From an uncultured Roseobacter sp. (lineage in GTDB: Bacteria; Pseudomonadota; Alphaproteobacteria; Rhodobacterales; Rhodobacteraceae): a stretch of DNA of 64,000 nucleotides. Below, piece after piece: positions 44,645-51,292 of the stretch. How positions within the stretch are numbered: position 1 is the stretch's first letter; each line of letters starts with the position of its first letter. The notes beneath the pieces are model-generated. The model did not search any database. It was not told the origin of the DNA and was given only the letters and a program-made list of their open reading frames with translations. The position numbers and the translations under genes are program-made. The stretch lies in NCBI RefSeq assembly GCF_947493125.1, contig NZ_CANLQB010000001.1, positions 620,001-684,000 of the forward strand, in the 5' to 3' direction.

Positions 44645-45822
44645 GCTTGCTCCTCCTCTGCCCACAGGTCGCCCTGCGGATTATTCTCATCACCAATCCT
44701 CGGAAGCGGTTCCGCTGGCCGATCCAATTTGACCAGCCCGTTGGCCAAGCGCGCCCGGGCGAGTGCGGCATATTCAGGGTTCAACTCGATCATGATGCAG
44801 GACAGGCGGTTTTTATGCGCAACCAGCCCGGTTGTGCCCGCGCCGCCGAACGGATCAAGGATCACATCACCTGGTCGGCAGGAAGCGTCTATACATCGCT
44901 GTACGAGTTCCGGCGGGAAGGTGGCGAAGTGCGCTTCTGTGAAAGGTGTGGTCGACATTTCCCAGACCTGCACCGCCGCTGGCTCGTAGTTTCTCAGGTT
45001 ACGGCCTTCACACTTCGGCACATCGTCCAACTGCGTGTGGGTGTTTTCAGGCGTATGCCTGGGCGTGACAGCGCGGCCCTGGCGCGGGCCGCGCGCCTTC
45101 TTGAAACTTCCATGTGTGCCAGACCCCGTTTCCCAACTTTCGGGTATTTTTCTGTTCCCTCGGTCTTGTCTGTACCCCATGGTGGCGTTGTCTTGAGCAC
45201 CGTTGACGTAGCACCCACCGCGAAACGTTGGGGCATCTTCATCGCTCGACCGCGCCTGTCGCACGGCCTCGTAGTTGTAGAAGTACCGCGCGGACTTCGT
45301 GAACATGTAGATCTTCTCGAACGCCACGGCAGGCCGGTCCTTGGCGCTGTCCGGCATTGCGTTCGGTTTGCCCCAGATGATCTCCGAGCGTATCCACCAG
45401 CCGTCTGCCTGCATCGCGATTGCAAAGCGCGCGGGCACCATGCAGAGGTCTTTGGGTTTGAAGTCCTCGCCTATGGTTGAGAACGGCTTATCGCGAAACA
45501 CGCGATCGTCATGCCCGCCCCTTTTGACTTCAGCCGCCGCGCGCCCGTTTGGCGTGGTCGCATAGCAATCGCCGTAGTTGACCCAGCAAATGCCATCGTC
45601 TTTCAGGACGCGATGGATTTCACGAAACACCTTGATCATCGCATCTACATGGCGCCCAACGCTGGCCTCAAGGCCAAGCTGCCCCTCAACGCCATAATCT
45701 CGAAGACCCCAATACGGTGGGGATGTGATCACGACCGATACCGATTTATCCGGCATTTTTCTCAGTGTCTTGAGCGCGTCGCCCACCAGAATTGTGACGG
45801 TATGGTCGGAGTGATCCGTCAT
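44641..45822 (-). CDS. DNA methyltransferase, TSPPY beta class (N4-C or N6-A)
   Basis: 393 residues. Motif IV is VVITSPPYWGLRDYG at ~30-45, at the N-terminus, and motif I is VILDPFGGAGTTGLVAHKN at ~335, near the C-terminus: the beta-class order. Middle elements are FREIHRVLKDDGICWVNYGD and GGCYVNG. SPPY is typical of N4-cytosine and some N6-adenine enzymes. It could protect phage DNA from host restriction or modify it for regulation (a CcrM-like effect in alphaproteobacteria). It lies between the replication-initiator block and the gp88 gene with 4-base overlaps on both sides. Confidence 0.86.
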   Translation of the reverse strand: MTDHSDHTVTILVGDALKTLRKMPDKSVSVVITSPPYWGLRDYGVEGQLGLEASVGRHVDAMIKVFREIHRVLKDDGICWVNYGDCYATTPNGRAAAEVKRGGHDDRVFRDKPFSTIGEDFKPKDLCMVPARFAIAMQADGWWIRSEIIWGKPNAMPDSAKDRPAVAFEKIYMFTKSARYFYNYEAVRQARSSDEDAPTFRGGCYVNGAQDNATMGYRQDRGNRKIPESWETGSGTHGSFKKARGPRQGRAVTPRHTPENTHTQLDDVPKCEGRNLRNYEPAAVQVWEMSTTPFTEAHFATFPPELVQRCIDASCRPGDVILDPFGGAGTTGLVAHKNRLSCIMIELNPEYAALARARLANGLVKLDRPAEPLPRIGDENNPQGDLWAEEEQA

Positions 45823-46019
45823 GCATCCATCTCCTTTTTCAGCTTTTTGAGGGCTTCCAATGTGTCGGCATAGTGCTGCCTGTAGCGCCCGCCGCGGCGG
45901 AGCTTGAGGCGGCTGTACAATTCGATGGTCTCGTCAAGACGGGAGAGCGGGTAGTTGGCAGACCAGACGGCGCCTTGCAGCGCGAAAGACTTACCATCGG
46001 GCAGACGCACGGCTTTCAT
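45819..46019 (-). CDS. Small phage protein, unknown
   Basis: 66 residues, basic, with a C-terminal helix (DTLEALKKLKKEMDA). It overlaps both the replication-like gene and the methyltransferase gene by 4 bases. Function unknown. Confidence 0.55.
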   Translation of the reverse strand: MKAVRLPDGKSFALQGAVWSANYPLSRLDETIELYSRLKLRRGGRYRQHYADTLEALKKLKKEMDA

Positions 46020-46747
46020 CTGCGTCCTCCCTTCGCGCTTCTGTTCAGGGCGGCTATGATTTGTTGTGGGTCGCCTGTCTTATTCTCTGTTTCAATCTCA
46101 CTCTCTGTCTTTGTCTCTTTCTCAATCTCTATCTTATCTCTTTGTATCGGTATGGCTTTCGATACCCCTATCGGTAGATCTATAGGGAGGGATATGTTGA
46201 GGGCTTCTTGAGACTCCGGCGGCAAGTCACTGAATGCCGCTTCCCAAGATGTGACGCCGATTTGTGCGCGATGTTCGACAAGCGCGGCGGCCAGCATGTT
46301 GAGCGCATCTGCGCGGTTCTCGATCTTGTTCCATGAAGCGACGCGGGCGATCATGGCTGCCGAAATACCAAAGAGAGTGTGGGTTCTGATCGGCGACATG
46401 ACAGGCAACTCGCCCACCGATTTGAGGTATCCGGCAAGCGTCTTGCGGCTGCCGATCTCGTTGAACTCGAACCAGTTGCAGATCGCGACAATATCCTCAT
46501 CGGGATCGTGCTTGATCAGGCCGACATCTGCGATCTCTCGTATGACACGATACGCTTCGTCGAGGTCGGCAATTCTGAGGTCCGCGGCCAGATAGGCAGC
46601 GGGCAAGTAGAAAGCTCCTATGGGCGGATTATGCCTGCATGTGAGCAGATACAGGTAGGCATATCGGCAGCGATCATCCGGCAGCGCGCGAAACCTGCGG
46701 CTCTGCCAGATGCCCTGACCGACCATCCTGAAGCGTCGCTTAGCCAT
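46016..46747 (-). CDS. Phage replication-initiator-like protein
   Basis: 243 residues. The first ~100 resemble the winged-helix N-terminus of phage O/DnaD-type replication proteins: GIWQSRRFRALPDDRCRYAYLYLL, PIGAFYLPAAYLA, then EAYRVIREIADVGLIKHD. The C-terminal part has a Glu/Lys/Thr run and is likely disordered. Such proteins bind the phage origin and recruit helicase. It heads the leftward early block, next to the divergent switch. Origin iterons within or near it were not evident by eye. Weak operator-like sequence lies at 46773-46786 upstream. Confidence 0.68.
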   Translation of the reverse strand: MAKRRFRMVGQGIWQSRRFRALPDDRCRYAYLYLLTCRHNPPIGAFYLPAAYLAADLRIADLDEAYRVIREIADVGLIKHDPDEDIVAICNWFEFNEIGSRKTLAGYLKSVGELPVMSPIRTHTLFGISAAMIARVASWNKIENRADALNMLAAALVEHRAQIGVTSWEAAFSDLPPESQEALNISLPIDLPIGVSKAIPIQRDKIEIEKETKTESEIETENKTGDPQQIIAALNRSAKGGRR

Positions 46748-46798
46748 GCGGAAAAAGTGTTAACAACGTCCATTGAATTTTTTTTACAGAATTCATAT

Positions 46799-47080
46799 CT
46801 AACGCCCTGTATCCAAAGTTGTTTTGGAAGTTTCAGGAGGTTTTTTCCGAATATGATCGTTCGCGGCCATCCAATCGCGAAGTGCATCGACCTCCCTTTC
46901 CAGACGTTGGATCTTCCGTTGGTGAAACGCGGCCCAGGCGCCATATCCCAGCGCCCAGCCGCAAATCGTGGAGATCGAATAACCTGTTTTTTTCGAGAAT
47001 GCCTTGAGGTCATCCATGATCGTAAGGATGGTCTTCGGCTGGCTCTCGGGTTGCTCGGGGTTGGTTTTTATACTGCTCAT
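46799..47080 (-). CDS. Small Cro-like regulator candidate opposite the repressor
   Basis: 93 residues. A candidate helix-turn-helix lies at ~22-45 (LKAFSKKTGYSISTICGWALGY), followed by a charged helix (RKIQRLEREVDALRDWM). It is transcribed divergently from the HTH repressor, and its promoter region contains two operator copies. On the minus strand TATACT (47095-47090) would be a -10, placing the transcript start almost at the ATG, so the message could be leaderless. An internal ATG at 47020 is an alternative start. The Cro role is inferred from position. Confidence 0.6.
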   Translation of the reverse strand: MSSIKTNPEQPESQPKTILTIMDDLKAFSKKTGYSISTICGWALGYGAWAAFHQRKIQRLEREVDALRDWMAANDHIRKKPPETSKTTLDTGR

Positions 47081-47091
47081 GAGGCGAGCAG

Positions 47092-47105
47092 TATAAAATT
47101 TTCAA
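47092..47105. promoter_or_regulatory. Switch operator 2 (overlaps leftward -10)
   Basis: TATAAAATTTTCAA: right half matches the consensus exactly, left half has two changes that create an AT-rich -10-like sequence on both strands. Its centre is 25 bp from operator 1. Bound repressor here would block the leftward promoter. Confidence 0.65.
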
Positions 47106-47116
47106 CAACTAGGCAA

Positions 47117-47130
47117 TTGAAAATTTTCAA
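47117..47130. promoter_or_regulatory. Switch operator 1 (perfect palindrome)
   Basis: TTGAAAATTTTCAA between the divergent regulator genes. On the plus strand TTGGTA (47132) and TAGGAT (47154), 16 bases apart, are a plausible repressor promoter directly beside it. Hence autoregulation is likely. Confidence 0.75.
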
Positions 47131-47168
47131 CTTGGTAATGGTCGGTTTCTAGTTAGGATTGCAACACT

Positions 47169-47498
47169 ATGAAGACATTCGTTGAATCATTTATTGAGCA
47201 CGTTCGGGCAAGCGAAACTCCGATAGCGGAGTTGTCCCGGCGTACCGGCGTATCAAAATCGAAGATGGATGCGCTGATGAACAGGCGCGCAAAATCGACT
47301 ACTGTCGATGATGCGATGAAAATCAGCAAGTTTTTCGGAAAGAGCGTGGAGGAGTTCTGTTCAACACCACCTGATCCGAAAATTCTGCAGATTATCAGTC
47401 TTGTGCAGAAGCTTTCACCTCAGGAGCGAGACTTGGTAGAGGGTCAGCTAAGAGGGCTTCGCGCTCTTCGCGATGCTCCAAGGAACAGACCTCACTGA
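47169..47498 (+). CDS. Small HTH repressor (immunity repressor candidate)
   Basis: 109 residues. The first ~65 form an XRE-type helix-turn-helix (FIEHVRASETPIAELSRRTGVSKSKMDALMNRR) followed by AMKISKFFGKSVEEFC. The rest is a short helical tail (LQIISLVQKLSPQERDLVEGQL) that may dimerise. There is no peptidase domain, so induction would not use LexA-like self-cleavage. AGGA lies 10 bases before the ATG. It sits beside the two switch operators and is the best candidate to bind all copies of the palindrome. Its 3' end is overlapped in antisense by a 54-codon gene. Confidence 0.78.
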   Translation: MKTFVESFIEHVRASETPIAELSRRTGVSKSKMDALMNRRAKSTTVDDAMKISKFFGKSVEEFCSTPPDPKILQIISLVQKLSPQERDLVEGQLRGLRALRDAPRNRPH

Positions 47499-47559
47499 GC
47501 CATTCCAACACTTCGTCCGCTTCTTCGTCGGACATGCCTTCGAACAATTCTATTTTCAT
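47395..47559 (-). CDS. Antisense small ORF over the repressor 3' end
   Basis: I choose the ATG at 47559 with GGGGA 4-5 bases upstream; 54 residues (MKIELFEGMSDEEADEVLEWL), acidic and helical. About 104 bases overlap the repressor gene in the opposite direction. Two operator-like sites (47601, 47631) lie upstream, where its promoter would be. Could be a small anti-repressor whose transcript also opposes the repressor mRNA; this is inference. Confidence 0.5.
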   Translation of the reverse strand: MKIELFEGMSDEEADEVLEWLSEVCSLEHREEREALLADPLPSLAPEVKASAQD

Positions 47560-47600
47560 ATTCCCCACACTACGTTGTGCGTACCGAGCACCCAAATCAG

Positions 47601-47614
47601 TGTAATATTTTCAA
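47601..47614. promoter_or_regulatory. Operator-like half-site
   Basis: TGTAATATTTTCAA; the right half is consensus and the left half differs at three positions. On the minus strand TATTAC with upstream TAGTCA (17-base spacing) is a weak promoter candidate for the antisense small ORF. Confidence 0.5.
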
Positions 47615-47630
47615 CATCACCGATTGACTA

Positions 47631-47644
47631 TATAAAATTTTCAA
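47631..47644. promoter_or_regulatory. Operator-like site identical to switch operator 2
   Basis: TATAAAATTTTCAA, the same 14 bases as at 47092-47105, 30 bp from the 47601 site. The 47560-47776 gap otherwise holds no supported gene; it is a second regulatory island. Confidence 0.6.
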
Positions 47645-47776
47645 TTTACGCAAGGGTCGGTAAGTGCGATTTGACACTCACTGACCGCGGCCTTCCCCAA
47701 GTCCATCATGCGGTCGAGTTACATACTCTACAGTTATCACTTGTGGTCTGTGGAGTGGCTTTCAAGAGGTACCAGC

Positions 47777-47923
47777 ATGCGCGGCCTGCAATCAAGGATT
47801 GACGAGATCGACAAGATAAACTCCCGTAGGTTTATCTCCTTAAGGCAGATCACACTGTACGTGCTGATATCCCTGTGCGTGTCTTCACTGACACCGGTTC
47901 TTTTTTTGTGGCTGGCGGGTTGA
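47777..47923 (+). CDS. Small single-pass membrane protein
   Basis: 48 residues from the ATG at 47777, chosen because AAGAGG lies 7 bases before it. A charged N-terminal half (RGLQSRIDEIDKINSRRF) precedes one membrane helix (YVLISLCVSSLTPVLFLWLAG). Its TGA stop lies inside the next operator copy. First gene of the rightward operon; perhaps an exclusion or anti-repressor-type peptide, unproven. Confidence 0.55.
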   Translation: MRGLQSRIDEIDKINSRRFISLRQITLYVLISLCVSSLTPVLFLWLAG

Positions 47924-47933
47924 AAATATTCAA
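47920..47933. promoter_or_regulatory. Operator copy at the junction of two early genes
   Basis: TTGAAAATATTCAA with flanking G and C (16-bp near-palindrome). It includes the stop codon of the 48-residue gene and ends 2 bases before the ATG at 47936, replacing any normal ribosome site. Confidence 0.68.
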
Positions 47934-47935
47934 CT

Positions 47936-48310
47936 ATGCGTGAGCCAACTTCCCTTTCGACACTTCTTGAATGGTACAACGCGTGCATCGAGGGCGGTGT
48001 TCCGCCGAGGGTGTATGACGACGAGCCGCAATGCGGCTGGTTCAAGATGCGGTTCCGTAAAAACAGCCCATGGCAACCGTGTCGCATCTGGATGGATCAG
48101 GTTTGCGAAATCGACGAGCCTGGGCGTTTAGCTCAGCCAGAAGAATTGCGCGCAGAGGTGGCTGGGCGTCGTTGGGACCCGATCAAGCTTTGGACCTGGT
48201 ATCATCCTCGTCCAATTCCGCGCGCGGACTACAACGCGCTGACAGCAACTCTGCGTCAGCAGAACACGTTTTTGAAGCCCGGTGACTACCGGGCGCCGGC
48301 GCGCCTGTGA
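47936..48310 (+). CDS. Phage early protein, unknown
   Basis: 124 residues rich in Trp, Arg and Pro (YNACIEGGVPPRVYDDEPQCGW; RRWDPIKLWTWYHPRPIP). No membrane segment. No ribosome site is visible because an operator palindrome occupies the -3 to -16 region, so it may be read from a leaderless or coupled message. Function unknown. Confidence 0.6.
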   Translation: MREPTSLSTLLEWYNACIEGGVPPRVYDDEPQCGWFKMRFRKNSPWQPCRIWMDQVCEIDEPGRLAQPEELRAEVAGRRWDPIKLWTWYHPRPIPRADYNALTATLRQQNTFLKPGDYRAPARL

Positions 48311-48501
48311 TCAAGCGCGCCACATACCGAGATGAGGTCGAGCAGATTGAGCAGACCTGCAGCACCAAGCGTCGCAGAACGACAGTGACTGCCAAGAACG
48401 CGACCCGAGGAGAGTCGCCACGCCCGCATGCGCCGAGGAGCCGAAAGCTGACGCGCATGCGGGCACCATTCACACCAATGCTGGAGCAGCGATATGCCTG
48501 A
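48307..48501 (+). CDS. Small basic protein, GTG start
   Basis: 64 residues starting at a GTG that overlaps the previous stop as GTGA. Strongly basic (TKRRRTTVTAKNATRG; RKLTRMRAPFTP), probably nucleic-acid binding or disordered. Overlaps the next ATG by 8 bases. Moderately supported by the chain of overlaps. Confidence 0.45.
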   Translation: MIKRATYRDEVEQIEQTCSTKRRRTTVTAKNATRGESPRPHAPRSRKLTRMRAPFTPMLEQRYA

Positions 48502-48814
48502 ACCGAAGTTTCACAATATGACCGCCGCGGAAACAGCCGCGATGATGAATGGCCGAACGAAGATGGTTCATGACATTCTGATGGCCGCCGAGGCATCGGC
48601 ACGGGAACACGACCTTCCGGCGCACATCGCAGTGACCGCCTTGGGCGATGCCTCTGCGAGTTTCGGAGCAGCTGTGGCAATGGAGGCTTCAAAGGAAGAT
48701 AAAAACCCGCCGATAGCGGCGGAGGGTATGCTTGAATACCTCATCGCAGGATTCCGCCGCTCGTTCAGAAGCCGGGTGAAACACATGCTCAAGGCTGGGG
48801 GTTTCACCCACTAA
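48494..48814 (+). CDS. Phage early protein, unknown
   Basis: 106 residues, helical, Ala-rich (LPAHIAVTALGDASASFGAAVAM) with a basic C-terminal part (RRSFRSRVKHMLKAGGF). The stop overlaps the helicase start as TAATG. Function unknown. Confidence 0.58.
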   Translation: MPEPKFHNMTAAETAAMMNGRTKMVHDILMAAEASAREHDLPAHIAVTALGDASASFGAAVAMEASKEDKNPPIAAEGMLEYLIAGFRRSFRSRVKHMLKAGGFTH

Positions 48815-49941
48815 TGGCGGTTGCCCTTTCTAAAATGCAGGCCGAAGCGCGCGACTTTGCCCAGCGCTGGTTTAAGGCCGGTCAGGACCAAGTGTTTCGT
48901 ATTTGGGGTTATGCTGGCACGGGCAAATCGACCAGCGCTCAGGCGATCGTATCTGCGACCGAGGCCGCGCCGTGCTATGGGGCTTACACCGGAAAGGCAG
49001 CCGCGGTTATGCGAAAGCACGGCTGCGAGGGAGCGGCCACGCTGCACAGCTTGATCTATGAGCCCCGGCAGCGACCGGATGGCGGGTTTGATTTCGAGGT
49101 CAATAAGGACGGGCCGCTCTCCGAGTGTGATCTGATTGTGGTCGATGAGGTCTCGATGGTGGACCGAGACATTGGAGAGGATCTGCTGTCCTTTAAAAAG
49201 CCGTTGCTCGTCCTGGGTGACCCCGAACAGTTGCCACCACCGAACGACAAAGGCGGGTACTTCACGCAGGCCGATCCTGACGTGTTCCTCACTGAGATAC
49301 ACCGTCAAGCAGAGGGCGATCCAATTGTCCGCCTGGCGACAGAGGCACGCTTAGGCCGCAGCCTGCCGATGGGGTGGATGGGCAAAAGCCGCGTCGTGCG
49401 TCGGAGCGACATGACAGGCGTCGAGATGATGAACAACATGGTTGATCACGACCAGGTTATTTCAGGGAAGCGCGATACCCGGGCTGCCATGAATTCGAAC
49501 ATGCGTCGCAAATTAGGTTTTCAGGGACTGTATCCACTTACGGGGGAGCGGCTTGTATGCCGCCGAAACAACCGCGACCTCGGTATCTACAACGGCGGAT
49601 CGTTCACAGTCATGAGCGACGCGAAGGAAGTCCTCGACGAGGAAAAGGGGGAAACCTTTCTGCACTTCCTTGTGCGCAGCGAGGACGAGCCGGACCTCCT
49701 CTTGGAGGTTAAGGTGCATCCCTGCCACTTCCCCGGCGGTGGTGACAAGCCGCACTGGAAGACGCTCAGAGGCAGCGAAGAGTTTGAATACGGGTACGCG
49801 CTTACATGCCACCTGTCTCAGGGTAGTCAATGGCCCAGCGTGTTGATCAAGGATGAGAGCCATGTCTTTGGCCAAGACGCCAAACGGTGGCTTTACACGG
49901 CGATCACGCGCGCGTCCGAGCAAGTGACGGTGGTAATATGA
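48814..49941 (+). CDS. Dda/RecD-like SF1 DNA helicase
   Basis: 375 residues. Walker A is GYAGTGKST near residue 35. Walker B is LIVVDEVSMVDRDIG near 110, followed by LVLGDPEQLPP (motif III) near 132. The C-terminal UvrD_C_2-type region has TCHLSQGSQWPSVLI near 335 and YTAITRASEQVTV at the end. This is the SF1B helicase layout of T4 Dda and RecD2 without extra domains, expected to unwind 5'-3' during phage replication or recombination. It is the first clear replication gene of the rightward operon. Confidence 0.88.
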   Translation: MAVALSKMQAEARDFAQRWFKAGQDQVFRIWGYAGTGKSTSAQAIVSATEAAPCYGAYTGKAAAVMRKHGCEGAATLHSLIYEPRQRPDGGFDFEVNKDGPLSECDLIVVDEVSMVDRDIGEDLLSFKKPLLVLGDPEQLPPPNDKGGYFTQADPDVFLTEIHRQAEGDPIVRLATEARLGRSLPMGWMGKSRVVRRSDMTGVEMMNNMVDHDQVISGKRDTRAAMNSNMRRKLGFQGLYPLTGERLVCRRNNRDLGIYNGGSFTVMSDAKEVLDEEKGETFLHFLVRSEDEPDLLLEVKVHPCHFPGGGDKPHWKTLRGSEEFEYGYALTCHLSQGSQWPSVLIKDESHVFGQDAKRWLYTAITRASEQVTVVI

Positions 49942-50291
49942 TAGACCGACAGGCGCTCATCCAGATCAGCGAAAGACGGTTGATCATCATCGACAAGGTG
50001 CTCGAGCGCGTCTTTGTTGACCCGGTGACAGGCTGCTGGATTTGGCAGGGGCCGACCTCGGGCGACGGCCGAGGGGGAGGTTACCCACGCATGCACCTCG
50101 ACGGTCAGACGGTGGCGGTGCACCGCTTCATGTTCGTGTGCGTGCATGGGTTTGTTCCGGGCAAAAAGCAGATCGACCATACCTGCCGCAACCGGATGTG
50201 CGTGAACCCATATCCCGAGCACACCGAAATGGTGACACACAAGCAGAACCAAAAGCGCAGAGACAAAGCAATTCAGGAGGGCTCGCCATGA
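49938..50291 (+). CDS. HNH endonuclease
   Basis: 117 residues from the ATG at 49938 (ATGA overlap with the helicase stop). The HNH core is VAVHRFMFVCVHG, KKQIDHTCRNRMCVNPYPEHTEMVTHKQN; it holds the His-Asn-His metal site with two cysteines. An N-terminal GCWIWQG segment is typical of small phage HNH proteins. It could be a homing-type nuclease inserted between the helicase and GapR-like genes, or take part in DNA processing. Confidence 0.8.
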   Translation: MIDRQALIQISERRLIIIDKVLERVFVDPVTGCWIWQGPTSGDGRGGGYPRMHLDGQTVAVHRFMFVCVHGFVPGKKQIDHTCRNRMCVNPYPEHTEMVTHKQNQKRRDKAIQEGSP

Positions 50292-50539
50292 GCGACGAAG
50301 AAACTTACCGCGTTACCGCCAATGAGTTGCGCCAGTTCGTCGAACGGATTGAGCGCCTGGACGCGGAAAAGAAGGACCTGGCCGAGCAGCAGAAAGAGGT
50401 TTTGGCTGAGGCTAAGGCCCGCGGCTATGACACCAAAATTGTGCGGAAGCTCATTGCTCTGCGCAAACGCAACGCTGACGACATAGCCGAGGAGGAGGCG
50501 CTTCTCGATATGTACAAGCAGGCGTTGGGGATGAACTGA
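50288..50539 (+). CDS. GapR/DUF2312-like DNA-binding protein
   Basis: 83 residues matching the DUF2312 family across its length: ELRQFVERIERLDAEKKDLAEQQKEVLAEAKARGYD and KIVRKLIALRKRN. In Caulobacter, GapR is a nucleoid-associated protein that clamps overtwisted, AT-rich DNA ahead of replication forks. A phage copy could aid phage replication or mimic the host protein. The family is mainly alphaproteobacterial, which supports the host assignment. Overlaps its neighbours by ATGA and one base. Confidence 0.82.
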   Translation: MSDEETYRVTANELRQFVERIERLDAEKKDLAEQQKEVLAEAKARGYDTKIVRKLIALRKRNADDIAEEEALLDMYKQALGMN

Positions 50540-50931
50540 TGGAGGAGTTCGTTCACATCGGCAAACTCGCAGAGCGGCTTGGTATCACGACACGCGCGCT
50601 GCGGTTCTACGAGTATAACGGCTTGCTGAAATCCCAGCGGTTGAGCGAGAAGGGACAATCGCGCAGGCTATACTCGCCTGAGATGTGTGAACGTGCCCGG
50701 CGGATCGTATTGGCGCGCAAGGCGGGCGTGTCCGTGGCGGCGATCTGCGACAACTACCCGCTCGAGCAACTTGACCTTGTGATCCCGCACCGTGTTTTCC
50801 TCGCCATGAAGGTTGAAAATATTCAACTTATTAAGGGATTGGGTGAGAAAAATACGATGATCGACCAGATTTGCTTCGGCAATCTGGAAAGGGAGGGCGT
50901 CTTCTGCGGACCGCCCGATGAAATCACATGA
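50539..50931 (+). CDS. MerR-like transcriptional regulator
   Basis: 130 residues. The first ~70 form a MerR winged helix (HIGKLAERLGITTRALRFYEYNGLL; RRLYSPEMCERARRIVLAR). The C-terminus is short and not a known sensor. An operator copy lies inside the coding sequence at 50813. Could control late or host genes; target unknown. Confidence 0.75.
   Translation: MEEFVHIGKLAERLGITTRALRFYEYNGLLKSQRLSEKGQSRRLYSPEMCERARRIVLARKAGVSVAAICDNYPLEQLDLVIPHRVFLAMKVENIQLIKGLGEKNTMIDQICFGNLEREGVFCGPPDEIT
50813..50826. promoter_or_regulatory. Operator copy inside the MerR-like gene
   Basis: TTGAAAATATTCAA with G/C flanks, identical over 16 bases to the copy at 47919-47934. It encodes Val-Glu-Asn-Ile-Gln-Leu of the regulator. 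A repressor bound here would act as a roadblock rather than at a promoter. Confidence 0.65.
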
Positions 50932-51110
50932 CTGTGGACAAGGCCCGCCTCGAACGCGCCCGCAAGATGGCCGCTAACCTCACGCTGCTGAATGGAGCGT
51001 TCGCCCCGATATTTGATCGGTTGGACGAAGAGTATCAGGCGCTCAACAGCAGCCCGCTTGAACGAGCCCGGCGCGTGCTGGCGGAAGAGCAGCGGAGGGG
51101 CCTGCAATGA
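50928..51110 (+). CDS. Small helical protein
   Basis: 60 residues, charged and helical (ARLERARKMAANLTLLNGAF; ERARRVLAEEQRRGL). Overlaps both neighbours by 4 bases. Function unknown. Confidence 0.55.
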   Translation: MTVDKARLERARKMAANLTLLNGAFAPIFDRLDEEYQALNSSPLERARRVLAEEQRRGLQ

Positions 51111-51292
51111 GCAAGATGAAATTCGAGGTGACGGGTAAGCCGCACGGCACCGATGCTGTCAAACACATCATTTTCGCCGCAAACCGCGTGGCGGCTTGGG
51201 ACAAGTACCTGCGCGCCTACTCCAAACACGAGCCCGTCAAGGTGCAAATTGAACCGGCGCTTAGCCAACCTATCGAGGGAGAAAAGCAGTGA
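51107..51292 (+). CDS. Small protein before the sliding clamp
   Basis: 61 residues (KFEVTGKPHGTDAVKHIIFA; WDKYLRAYSKHEPVKVQIEP), compact alpha/beta. The stop overlaps the GTG start of the clamp gene as GTGA, so the two are translationally coupled. Function unknown; a clamp-associated role is only a guess from coupling. Confidence 0.55.
   Translation: MSKMKFEVTGKPHGTDAVKHIIFAANRVAAWDKYLRAYSKHEPVKVQIEPALSQPIEGEKQ

Noticed and set aside
46773-46786. TTGAATTTTTTTTA resembles the operator
   Set aside because: Only the left half and the T run match (10 of 14), which is weak in such an AT-rich gap; kept as a note, not a feature.
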